From: Flavobacteriales bacterium
GTDB taxonomy: Bacteria > Bacteroidota > Bacteroidia > Flavobacteriales_F > PHOS-HE28
Assembly: GCA_016713875.1 (NCBI GenBank)
Contig: JADJOI010000003.1
Location: forward strand, 2,976,001 to 3,040,000
Length of the DNA: 64,000 nt
Direction: 5' to 3'
Position numbers and translations under genes: made by a program. Below the pieces are notes generated by a model. That model searched no databases and was not told where the DNA came from. It was given only the letters and a program-made list of their open reading frames with translations. Positions 44,117-51,760 of this stretch are shown one piece after another. Position 1 is the first letter of the stretch. Each line of letters starts with the position of its first letter.

Positions 44117-44141
44117 TCGCCCGGGCATCAACCCCGAGGGC

Positions 44142-44798
44142 GTGAAGCGCGCGATGCTGATCACGGCGCTGGTCCTGTTGGCGGACCAGGTGCTGAAGGT
44201 GTGGGTGAAGCTCACCTTCTACTACGACAGCGCCATCCCCATCCTGGGCAGCAAGGGCTACCTGCACTTCATCGAGAACCGCGGGATGGCCTTCGGGCTG
44301 GAGTTCGGCGGCGACAGCGGCAAGCTGCTGCTGACGCTCTTCCGCATCGCGGCGGTGGTGGTGATCGCACTGATCATCCGGAACGCCGTGCGCAAGGGGG
44401 CCTCCACCGGGCTGGTGCTGAGCCTGTCCTTGATCCTGGCCGGCGCGCTGGGCAACATCATCGACAGCACCTTCTACGGGGTGCTGTTCAGCGCCAGCAC
44501 GCCGTTCCAGAAGGCGGTGCTGCTGCCCGAGGGGGGCGGCTACGCGCCGCTGCTCCACGGGGCGGTGGTGGACATGTTCTACTTCCCGCTGTGGGAGGGC
44601 CGGCTGCCGGCCTGGCTGCCGCTCTGGGGCGGTCAGCACTTCGTGTTCTTCCGGCCGGTGTTCAACCTGGCGGATGCGGCGATCACCGTGGGCATGGGGC
44701 TGTTCATCCTGCAGCAGCGCCGACCGGCCCTAGCCGCGCCCGCAGGGCCGCCCCCGGGACCCGAAAGCCCCGCCGAGGCCGCACCGCCGGCTCAGTAG
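44142..44798 (+). CDS. lspA: Lipoprotein signal peptidase
   Basis: A 218-residue inner-membrane aspartyl protease that removes signal peptides from lipoproteins. The catalytic aspartates are Asp108 (GNIIDSTFYG) and Asp178 (FNLADAAI). The segment FIENRGMAFGLEF is the conserved N-terminal motif. A ~45-residue insertion between the two aspartates and a Pro-rich tail are typical of Bacteroidota. The start is GTG 44142 or ATG 44154. Overlaps the convergent gene by 7 bp. The lipoproteins at 4352 and 6112 are expected substrates. Confidence 0.94.
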   Translation: MKRAMLITALVLLADQVLKVWVKLTFYYDSAIPILGSKGYLHFIENRGMAFGLEFGGDSGKLLLTLFRIAAVVVIALIIRNAVRKGASTGLVLSLSLILAGALGNIIDSTFYGVLFSASTPFQKAVLLPEGGGYAPLLHGAVVDMFYFPLWEGRLPAWLPLWGGQHFVFFRPVFNLADAAITVGMGLFILQQRRPALAAPAGPPPGPESPAEAAPPAQ

Positions 44799-45685
44799 CT
44801 GGTATCGATCCGCAGGCCGAAGAGGCCCTGCATGCCCACACCGCTGCGCACCCCCACACCGGGCACGTCCCAGAAGGTGACCATGGGCCGCAGTTCGTGG
44901 TACAGGTGCACCATGCGCCAGAAGCCCCGCTTGCGGCCCAGCCGCAGGTCGATGCCCAGCGGGATGTAGCCACCGTACCAGGCCCCGTCGCCCTGTGCGT
45001 AGCGCTCGCGGCGCGTTTCATCGGTCAGTTCCTGGTAGGCGAGCTCGCCGTTCCCGGAGGCGCTCTCCAGGGTGCGGTCGATGCGCTCCTCCACGGTGAT
45101 CTCGCTGTTGAAGGCGGCCCCGCCCAACACCCCGATGCCCCCGAAGAAGGTGACCCGGTTCGTGTTGCGCGTGCGGAACAGCAAGCTGGCGTCGAAGGCC
45201 AGCAGGCTCGCCTGGAACCCGCTGGTGATGGTGCTGGTGCGCACGCTGTCCACCGCATAGGCCTGGCCGGTGACCACGGAGGTGAGGGTGTCGTAGGCCG
45301 CGCGGTCGGTGCGGGACCAGCTGTTACCGGTGGTGACGCCGGGCACGAAGGTGTAGCCCAGCCGCAGCTCGGGGCCGCGGCGCCGGCCGTTCACCACGCG
45401 GCGGCCGAGCACAATGCCCAGGTCCATGGCGATGCTCACCGAGCCATAGCCCTGCATCAGCAGCTGCTCCTGGTGGCTGCTGAGGTCCTGGCCCAGGATC
45501 CGCGACCCCTCCGTGAGGCCCCGCAGCTCCGCGATGGAGAAGGGGGTGAAGGTGCTGCCGAAGGCGCCGATGGCGGCCTGTCCGTAGGCGACCGCGGGCG
45601 TGCGGGTGCTGTCCTCCTCCTGGGCCATGGCGGAGAACGGGACCATCAGCATGGCGACCAGGGCGGTGCGGGTGCGGAGCATCAT
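44792..45685 (-). CDS. Outer-membrane protein of unknown function
   Basis: A 297-residue protein with a signal peptide (MMLRTRTALVAMLMVPFSAMAQ). The mature part has alternating polar and aromatic strands (LRLGYTFVPGVTTG, ASLLAFDASLLFRTRN, WYGGYIPLGIDLRLGRKRGFWRMVHLYHELRP) and ends FGLRIDTSY, consistent with a beta-barrel. No family is recognised. The ATG at 45685 is preferred to the longer frame; a TACCTTGA box is at 45708-45715, 22 nt upstream. It is convergent with lspA. Confidence 0.7.
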   Translation of the reverse strand: MMLRTRTALVAMLMVPFSAMAQEEDSTRTPAVAYGQAAIGAFGSTFTPFSIAELRGLTEGSRILGQDLSSHQEQLLMQGYGSVSIAMDLGIVLGRRVVNGRRRGPELRLGYTFVPGVTTGNSWSRTDRAAYDTLTSVVTGQAYAVDSVRTSTITSGFQASLLAFDASLLFRTRNTNRVTFFGGIGVLGGAAFNSEITVEERIDRTLESASGNGELAYQELTDETRRERYAQGDGAWYGGYIPLGIDLRLGRKRGFWRMVHLYHELRPMVTFWDVPGVGVRSGVGMQGLFGLRIDTSY

Positions 45686-45775
45686 GGGGTGTGAAAGTGG
45701 TGGAACATCAAGGTAGTGCGGACGGTTCGCCGCGCCCATGACGGCCCTCAGGCGCTTGCGGGCCAGCGGTACAGG

Positions 45776-46633
45776 TCACTCCCCTGGCCCAGGGCGTCCC
45801 GCGGCTTCCTGCCGGCGCATCCACTTCGGCTTGCGCGGCGGACCCCAGGTGAAGGCATAGCCCATGCGGAAACCGATGTAGGCCAGGTGCCCGGAGAAGG
45901 TGCCTTCTGACCGCTGCGCCGTAAGGCCGTACATATTGTACCCACCTCCCCAGAAGGGGGTTGCGGATGCACGACCCTCCAAGGTCAGCATGAGCCGGTC
46001 GAGGCTGGGCAGGCTGTAGGATGCGTTCAACCGGAAGCCCACCAACGGAAAGATGTCCAGCCCGGCCCCCAGCCCGCCAATGAAGACGCCGATGGTGCCT
46101 GTATCCGTGGAGGCCGTATACCCGAAAACGGTGGTGATATCCGTGTTCCAGCGCGGGTTGATGCCTGCTTCCACGGTGGCGTCCAGGCGCCAGCGTTCCC
46201 GCACATGCAGCGGGATGCCCGCGAAGGCCAGGCACTCCCAATAGTAGAACTCCGGCAGAAAGCGGTTCTTGCCTTCCACCCGGGCCGTGGTGGATCCCGG
46301 TGGGGTTCCGTGCGCGGGGTCATCCACCTGCGCCTCCACATTGAAGAACGGCTGGGTCACATCCACCAGGGCCCCGTACGACCATCGCTTCCGCGTGTGG
46401 CGTTCGTAGGAGAAGCCGACGTTCCACTGCGTGAGCCCGACGATCCGCAGCTCGCGCGGCGGGCCGCTGGTGTGCGTACTTCGGGGGGGCAGGGACCAGA
46501 ACCGCCCGACCGAGATGCCGAAGGCGTTGTTGGTCCAGACTTCACGCACCGGCTCTTGAGCGGCGGCCCCGAACGAACGGGCCAGAAGGACCGCCGTGAG
46601 CGTCCCGCACGAGGTCCTCCGGACGGTGCTCAT
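45776..46633 (-). CDS. Outer-membrane beta-barrel-like protein
   Basis: A 285-residue protein with a signal peptide (LTAVLLARSFGAAAQ). Barrel-like strands follow: LRIVGLTQWNVGFSYERH, RWSYGALVDVTQPFF, WRLDATVEAGINPRW, and the end FSGHLAYIGFRMGYAFTWGP. The last motif (YIGxxxxYAxxxGP) recurs in the truncated gene just upstream (46637-47121), so the two are probably paralogues in one operon. A basic, Pro-rich tail ends it. Confidence 0.7.
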   Translation of the reverse strand: MSTVRRTSCGTLTAVLLARSFGAAAQEPVREVWTNNAFGISVGRFWSLPPRSTHTSGPPRELRIVGLTQWNVGFSYERHTRKRWSYGALVDVTQPFFNVEAQVDDPAHGTPPGSTTARVEGKNRFLPEFYYWECLAFAGIPLHVRERWRLDATVEAGINPRWNTDITTVFGYTASTDTGTIGVFIGGLGAGLDIFPLVGFRLNASYSLPSLDRLMLTLEGRASATPFWGGGYNMYGLTAQRSEGTFSGHLAYIGFRMGYAFTWGPPRKPKWMRRQEAAGRPGPGE

Positions 46634-46636
46634 CGT

Positions 46637-47121
46637 TCACTCCGCTTTGCGCAAATGACGGGGCACCTTGCCCGGCCCGAAGCCCAGAGCGTAGTGCGCC
46701 TTCAGGCCGATGTAGTTCATGCCTTGCTTCCAGGTGCCGCGGCTTTCACTGCTGGTGCCCGGATAGGCCAGGTAGGTGCCGCTGTTGAAGTCGTCCACCC
46801 TCGACCACTGCACGAAGGCAGTCACCCCCAGGCGGTTCTTGTTCGCGAACTGCCACTCCTTGCCCAGTCCCAGGCGCAACAGCGGTACGAAGCCATTGCG
46901 GTGCTCAGCGGTCATCGTGAAGATGGTGTACCGCACCCCTGCGCTATCCGGGTGGGTGACGCTGCGTGATCCGAATCGCGGATAAAAGTCAAGCTGCGAC
47001 CATCCCACACCAACAGCAAGATGCACGATGAAAGGTGATCGCGATCGAGAAATGGCATAGTCGGCGCCCAACCAGAGCCCCATCAACCCCATCCGTTCTG
47101 CTTGATAGGTTTCCTGCCGTG
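46637..47121 (-). pseudogene. Outer-membrane protein, 5' part removed at the IS3 boundary
   Basis: The frame is open right up to the left end of the IS3-family element. Visible text includes QETYQAERMGLMGLWLGADYAIS, FYPRFGSRSVTH, IFTMTAEHRNGFVPLLRLGLGKEWQFANKNRLGVTAF and a complete C-terminus (YIGLKAHYALGFGP). The N-terminal third, including any signal peptide, is missing. A second broken copy of the same family lies at 55570-56162, with AEHRNGFVPL and GKEWQFANKNRLG nearly identical. An internal ATG at 47092 would give only 151 residues without export signal. Confidence 0.75.
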
Positions 47122-47230
47122 TGAAGTGGTCTACCCGATCAGGACAGGTCTAGGTCAAATGTAAGTGTGGTTGTTGGTGTCGAAATGAGGGGTCCAGGGG
47201 AGACTCATCACTCGTTGTTCTGTTGATATC

Positions 47231-48103
47231 TCAGGCTGCCACGCGGTAGCATGCTGCTGGTGTGCGGTAGCCGAGCGAGGAGTGCTTGCGCTTGTTGTTG
47301 TAGCGTTCGATGAAGCGGGCGCAGCTCTGGTAAAGTGCGATACCATCCATGGGCGGAGCCAGGTACAGGTGACCGTGCTTGAGCGTGCGCCAGAAGCGTT
47401 CGATGAAGACGTTGTCGATCGCGCGCCCCTTTCCGTCCATGCTGATAAGGACGCCTTCAGCCACGCCTCCCTTGCGGAACAAGGCCGTGTACGCCTCGCT
47501 GGTGAACTGGCAGCCTTGGTCGCTATTTATGATCTCTGGCTTACCGTGCATGGCGATCGCTTCGCTGATCATGCCCGTGACCCACTCGGCTTCCATGGTG
47601 TTGGAGATGCTCCAGTTGAGCAGGTAGCGGGTATGCACGTCGATCACCGCGACCATGTACATGAAGCCTCCCTTCACCGGCAGGCAAGTGATGTCCACGG
47701 CCCACACCTGGTTGCGCCGCTCGATCTTCAAGTCGCGCAGCAGGTAGGGGTGCTTGTACTTGGCCGCATCGATCACGGTGGTGCGCGGCATGCAGTACAC
47801 GGCCTTGTTCCGCATCAGCCGCATGAGCCGCCGCACGCGGGCGCGCCCCACGGCAAAGCCATGGTCGGCCAGGTCCTTGGCCAGCATACGCGTGCCCTTG
47901 GCGGGGTCTTCCAGGTGGAGCAGGTCCATCAAACGCATGAGCTGCAGGTCCTCGTCAATGACTGGTCGTGGGGTGTAATAGAGCCCGCTCCGGTGGATCT
48001 CCAGCACAGCGCATTGCTTGCTGATGCTCAGTCCTCCCTGGTCCCCAGGCTTGGTCGCCAGTTCGCGGTCCACCAGCGTACGCCGCACATCCAAGGGCAT
48101 CAC
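47231..48103 (-). CDS. IS3-family transposase OrfB (DDE integrase domain)
   Basis: About 290 residues. The catalytic triad is Asp in WAVDITCLP, Asp in NSDQGCQF and Glu in FIERFWRTLK. An HTH_21-like region (RMLAKDLADHGFAVGRARVRRLM) precedes the rve core, and the end FIERYNNKRKHSSLGYRTP is typical. Normally produced as an OrfAB fusion by -1 frameshifting from orfA at the A9 run; it can also start near its own GTG/ATG at 48103-48098. Confidence 0.92.
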   Translation of the reverse strand: MMPLDVRRTLVDRELATKPGDQGGLSISKQCAVLEIHRSGLYYTPRPVIDEDLQLMRLMDLLHLEDPAKGTRMLAKDLADHGFAVGRARVRRLMRLMRNKAVYCMPRTTVIDAAKYKHPYLLRDLKIERRNQVWAVDITCLPVKGGFMYMVAVIDVHTRYLLNWSISNTMEAEWVTGMISEAIAMHGKPEIINSDQGCQFTSEAYTALFRKGGVAEGVLISMDGKGRAIDNVFIERFWRTLKHGHLYLAPPMDGIALYQSCARFIERYNNKRKHSSLGYRTPAACYRVAA

Positions 48104-48381
48104 AGCAGTTTTTTTTTGAGCCAGTTCACCGTCACGGTGAGTTCGCCGATCTGCTGATGAAGCTGCGCCTTCTCCTGTTCATGGGCCTTGGCGTCCACCA
48201 CTGGGCCATCACCGAACACCTGCTCGGCGCCCTCCAGGAACTCCTTCTTCCAAGCGGCTATCTGCGTGGGATGCAGCCCATGGCGCTGGGCCAGTTCGCT
48301 CAATGTCTCGCGCTCTTTAAGCGCTTCCAGCACCACCTTCGTCTTGAAGGCGGGGCTATGCTTGCGGTAGGTCTTCTTCAT
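48100..48381 (-). CDS. IS3-family transposase OrfA (helix-turn-helix)
   Basis: 93 residues from MKKTYRKHSPAFKTKVVLEAL at ATG 48381. An HTH (TLSELAQRHGLHPTQIAAWKKEFLEG) is followed by a leucine-zipper-like segment (KAQLHQQIGELTVTVNWLKKKLL). It ends at 48100, overlapping orfB, with the slippery run at its 3' end. Confidence 0.9.
   Translation of the reverse strand: MKKTYRKHSPAFKTKVVLEALKERETLSELAQRHGLHPTQIAAWKKEFLEGAEQVFGDGPVVDAKAHEQEKAQLHQQIGELTVTVNWLKKKLL
48109..48117 (-). promoter_or_regulatory. Slippery A9 run for -1 frameshifting between orfA and orfB
   Basis: On the minus strand nine A residues encode the KKK of WLKKKLL at the end of orfA. A -1 slip joins orfA to orfB, as known for IS3-family elements. 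Confidence 0.7.
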
Positions 48382-48437
48382 GGTGCCGTTCAGAAATGTA
48401 CTGACCGCCACCTGTCCTGATTCACCCTACCACCTCA

Positions 48438-48479
48438 CTTCGGCGAGGGTCATAAAAGCCGGTTCTTCGGACTACCCCC
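48438..48479. repeat. 42-bp duplicated sequence, copy 1 (next to IS3 right end)
   Basis: Starts CTTCGGCGAGGGTCATAAAA and ends ACTACCCCC. It matches 55528-55569 with a single T/C difference. It begins exactly at the outer edge of the IS3 right end. No gene is visible here; the following ~110 bp to the IS256 element shows nothing I recognise. Confidence 0.75.
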
Positions 48480-48590
48480 AGAGCAACGAAAAGGTCGACT
48501 CAAGTTTCCGATGTTTTCAACATGCTCAGGTTCCCTGCGCCGATCGGGCAAGGGATCATATGACCACAGGTGCAAGTCGGGTCTGTTCAG

Positions 48591-49990
48591 GGAACTGTGT
48601 CAATTGACCTTTGTTGATGTTGTTGTAGTGGATTTCAACGAGGGGGTTCGGGGGAGACTCACAACTTGTTCGTTGCTGTTGATCGGGTGTTGATCCGGTC
48701 GGTGAAGAGGATCTCGATGGTCAAGTATATGGACCGCCAGTTGAGCAGGGGACGCTGCCACTTATCGCGGGCGATGCGCTGCTGCACAAGAAAGATAAGC
48801 TTGAGCACCGCGAGATCGCCATCGAAGACCCGCTTGGTCTTGGTGGCCTTGCGCAATTGGGCGTGGTAGCCCTCGATGATGTTGGTGGTGTAGATCAGCT
48901 TGCGTAGTGGCTCGGGGTAGCCCAGGAAGGTGCTCAGACGCGGCCAGTTGTTGGTCCAGCTCTGCACAGCTCGTGGGTAGCGCTCTTCCCACTTGGCGGC
49001 GAAGGCTTCCAGGGCCAATAGCGCGGCCTGCTCGTTGGGGGCCTTGTAAATGGGCTTCAGATCGGCCAGCACGTTCTTGATCTCCTTGGAGCCCACATGG
49101 CGTAGCGTGTTGCGGATCTGGTGCACGATGCAGCCCTGCACGGAGGTGTGCGGGAACACCGCCTCGATCGCATCGTCGAAGCCCTTGAGGTTGTCTGTGC
49201 AGGCGATCAGGATGTCCTGCACCCCGCGCTGCTTCAGGTCGCTGAGCACACCCAGCCAGTGCCGCGCGCCCTCGCTCTCCTCCACGTACATGCCCAGCAC
49301 GTCCTTGTACCCATCGAGGTCCACGCCCAGCACGGTATACACCGCGCGGCTGCGCACCTGGCCCTCGTGCTTGATCTTGAAGAAGGCCGCGTCCAGCCAC
49401 ACGATGGCGTAGATCGGCTCCAGCGGGCGGGCCTGCCACCTGCGCAGTTCCTCGATCACCGTGTCGGTCACGGCGTTGATCAGCGCGTCGTTGGTCTCCA
49501 CTCCGTAGATCTCCCGCATATGGGCGCTGATGTCGGAGTAGCTCAACCCCAGGCCGTACATGCTCAGGATCTTCTGGTCCAGCTCGGCGTTCAGTACGCG
49601 CTGGCGCTTCTCCACCATGCGCGGCTCGAAGCTCCCATCGCGGTCCCTCGGCGTGGCGATCTCCACCTGCCCGCCGGAGGTCTTCAGCTGCTTGGGCGTA
49701 TACCCGTTGCGCCGGTTGCCTTCCTGCTCCGGGGCCTTCAGGTGCGCGTGCATCTCACCCTTCAGGCTGGCTTGCACCACGCGCTTGATCATGTCGGTGA
49801 ATGCCCCGCCCTCGCCCAGCAACGGCTTGCCAGCGTAAATGGCCTCGGCGATCTTCTGCTCCCAGGGCTCAAGCTCGATGTCATACTTGCTCCGCTTGGG
49901 TTTCCAGGGTCTCTTCTTCTTGGTCGGGTCTTCCATGGTTCGTGTCGGTTGGTTGAAGGTCGGGATCTTCAGCCAACTGACACAGTTATC
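48591..49990 (-). mobile_element. IS256-family insertion sequence
   Basis: About 1.4 kb with terminal inverted repeats: GAACTGTGTCAATTGACC on the left (from 48592) and, on the other strand, TAACTGTGTCAGTTGGC on the right (to 49988). Boundaries are good to a few bases. One transposase gene fills it. No clear 8-9 bp target duplication is visible. It lies 153 bp from the IS3-family element in the same accessory island. Confidence 0.8.
48659..49936 (-). CDS. IS256-family (mutator type) transposase
   Basis: A 425-residue protein. The DDE triad is Asp in VWLDAAFFKIK, Asp in IACTDNLKGF and Glu in TTNIIEGYHAQLRKATK. GCIVHQIRNTLRHV is the other strong family motif. Full length, without internal stop, so it may be active. 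Basic N-terminus (KKKRPWKPKRSKYD). Confidence 0.95.
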   Translation of the reverse strand: MEDPTKKKRPWKPKRSKYDIELEPWEQKIAEAIYAGKPLLGEGGAFTDMIKRVVQASLKGEMHAHLKAPEQEGNRRNGYTPKQLKTSGGQVEIATPRDRDGSFEPRMVEKRQRVLNAELDQKILSMYGLGLSYSDISAHMREIYGVETNDALINAVTDTVIEELRRWQARPLEPIYAIVWLDAAFFKIKHEGQVRSRAVYTVLGVDLDGYKDVLGMYVEESEGARHWLGVLSDLKQRGVQDILIACTDNLKGFDDAIEAVFPHTSVQGCIVHQIRNTLRHVGSKEIKNVLADLKPIYKAPNEQAALLALEAFAAKWEERYPRAVQSWTNNWPRLSTFLGYPEPLRKLIYTTNIIEGYHAQLRKATKTKRVFDGDLAVLKLIFLVQQRIARDKWQRPLLNWRSIYLTIEILFTDRINTRSTATNKL

Positions 49991-49991
49991 C

Positions 49992-50356
49992 TAACAGTCT
50001 CTGCAAGTCCTTTCTTTTCACGATCCATTAACAACGGTTCTTGCCTCGTTCCATCGCGCCGACCATTCATATAATGACCTGAACCCTGATCCAAGGTCCT
50101 GTATGCTTTTCGACTGCACAGGCAATGGGCCTTGCGGCCAGGTTTGGGTGCGTTCGGTATTCCGGCTTGCCGGTTGGGCGGTGAGCGGAGGTTCAATGCC
50201 TGTCCGACCGTAATGTCGGATGACAAGTTGGTTGCAGTAGGCGCAGAACAAGCGCAGCTTGCACCACTGCACCACCCTGATGTGGAACCATGTTCGCCGC
50301 GCTTAATCCAGGTAGTTCCTACCCGCAGCGGTCAGCTTGAGTACGAAGAGCAATGC
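49992..50356. other. Gene-free stretch with a hairpin
   Basis: 365 bp between the IS256 element and the hypothetical gene at 50357. It is less GC-rich than the chromosome. One clear hairpin is TCCGAC (50203-50208) with GTCGGA (50215-50220) around CGTAAT, and a second small one is GGTAG-TTC-CTACC near 50310. I see no convincing gene, tRNA or further IS end. Confidence 0.5.
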
Positions 50357-51193
50357 TCAGCGGGTGAGGACCGTAGCGATCATGTTCACCCCGACATCCC
50401 GGGCGAACTTGGCGGTATGCCAGCCCACGTTCAGGGCGATCTGGTAGAGGCTTTGTGTGTCCTTGCGCAGAATCGCTTGCTTGAGCTGCTGAAGCCTGGG
50501 AACATCATCCCCGATCATGGCGAGCACATTGGCATCCTGCAATTCCACCTCCAGCCGTTTGGCCTCTTCCTCCAAGGCACGCCATTCCGCCTCACCAAAC
50601 TCGGGCAAGGGCTCATTAAAGTTCAAGCGGAGCTGAACGTGCCGGTTGTACCGCAGGTCCAATTGGGTCATCACAGGACCTTCCACGCGGGTAAGGAAGG
50701 CATCCTGGAATCGTTGGGTGGGCACTGCGGTCACCTGGACCTTGATCTTCTGGTACTTGCTCCGGACCAGGTCCTTGGAGATGTAGGTGATCAACCGGGT
50801 GTGGAACGTTGTGTTCGTGCAGAGGTACTCGTTGTCATAGGACATCAGCACCAGCTTCTCGGTGAATGCGGTGCGCACCCCGTTGGCCTCCTCACAGTTC
50901 CCGACCTCCAGATTCCCGTTGAAGAAGAGGATCTGATTCGTGCGTACCTGCTTGGGGTTCACCTTGAACTCCACATCCAGGCGTTCCAGCTTATCACCAA
51001 TGGCCTGCCGGCCACGGCCCTCTGTTCGCTGCAGGATGTACAGGTGATGGACGTACACGTAGAAGTCGTTGATATCGAAGCCCTTCAAGAAGGCGAACCG
51101 GGCTGCGGATTCCTTCAGGGAACGCAGCGTCAACGGGTTGAGGATGCGGTCGATCTCCAACCGGAAGCCGAAGTATCGTTCGAGGTTGGTCAT
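50357..51193 (-). CDS. Hypothetical protein of 278 residues in the accessory island
   Basis: A soluble protein with no signal or membrane helix. It starts MTNLERYFGFRLEIDRILNP. The middle is rich in beta-strands and basic residues (LITYISKDLVRSKYQKIKVQVTAVPTQRFQDAFLTRVEG). A charged helical part (EAEWRALEEEAKRLEVELQDANVLAMIGDD) leads to the end. I cannot assign a family. The ATG is preceded at 18 nt by a TACCTTCC box (51212-51219). Composition is close to the chromosome. It could be a passenger gene of the island. Confidence 0.6.
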   Translation of the reverse strand: MTNLERYFGFRLEIDRILNPLTLRSLKESAARFAFLKGFDINDFYVYVHHLYILQRTEGRGRQAIGDKLERLDVEFKVNPKQVRTNQILFFNGNLEVGNCEEANGVRTAFTEKLVLMSYDNEYLCTNTTFHTRLITYISKDLVRSKYQKIKVQVTAVPTQRFQDAFLTRVEGPVMTQLDLRYNRHVQLRLNFNEPLPEFGEAEWRALEEEAKRLEVELQDANVLAMIGDDVPRLQQLKQAILRKDTQSLYQIALNVGWHTAKFARDVGVNMIATVLTR

Positions 51194-51760
51194 GATCCGA
51201 TTTACGACCGTGGAAGGTAGAGATCAGCCTCCAGCAAACCAGCCTCCGCCGATCGGATCCTTGGGATCCTTAACCGCCTCGACCGGAACAAGCGCACCCG
51301 CCGAATGGACCGTGCTGCATTCTCGTGATATCCAGTCAACAGGGATCGCGCAGAACCAGCATACGTGCTACCCACCACACTAGTCCGAGCGCACGGGCTC
51401 CGCCTGCCTCTTTACCTATTCACTTAAAACCCCCAAACCCACCCCGCCCGCGCCTAGCGCGGGCCCTGGACCAAGGGCCTGCCGCCGCGCCTCCGGCGGG
51501 CGGGCCTCGCTGTACAAAAAGAACCGGATCGGGACCCACGTGGAAGAACTTGAGGGGTGAGGGGCGGGGGCAGTTGCACCAACGCGATGCAGCGGGTTAG
51601 TGGGCTGGGTGACAGGTCGCCGGTACCTCGAACCCCCTTCCACTCGCCCAAGTCGACCATTTGCTCAACCACATATACCAGTTGAGCGATCCGATGTTCA
51701 GATCTGCCCGCTAGTCATATTCCTTGCCTGACTATCTTCACCTCACTTGAACAAGTCGCC
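51194..51760. other. 567-bp gap with three consecutive GC-rich hairpins
   Basis: Between two divergent genes. Three stems follow one another: CCCGCGC-CTA-GCGCGGG (51447-51463), GGCCCT-6-AGGGCC (51462-51479) and CCGCCG-6-CGGCGG (51482-51499). A TATCTTCA box (51734-51741) lies 19 nt before the SBBP gene. No gene is supported in the rest. Confidence 0.55.
51734..51741 (+). promoter_or_regulatory. -7-like box (TATCTTCA) for the SBBP gene
   Basis: Close to TAnnTTTG, 19 nt upstream of ATG 51761, in a locally AT-rich stretch. Confidence 0.4.

Larger units (their letters stand above)
47122..48437 (-). mobile_element. IS3-family insertion sequence
   Basis: 1316 bp with terminal inverted repeats that begin TGA: the left end reads TGAAGTGGT at 47122 and the right end, on the other strand, TGAGGTGGT ending at 48437. 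Both are followed after 7 bp by ATCAGGACAGGT, so about 20 of 28 positions match. It carries orfA and orfB with a slippery A9 run. I see no target-site duplication at the two flanks, and the right end abuts a 42-bp duplicated sequence, so a rearrangement after insertion is likely. Confidence 0.85.

Noticed and set aside
49992..50356. tRNA or att site next to the IS256 element
   Set aside because: No cloverleaf with a T-arm GTTCRA and a matching acceptor stem could be built; only short hairpins are present.
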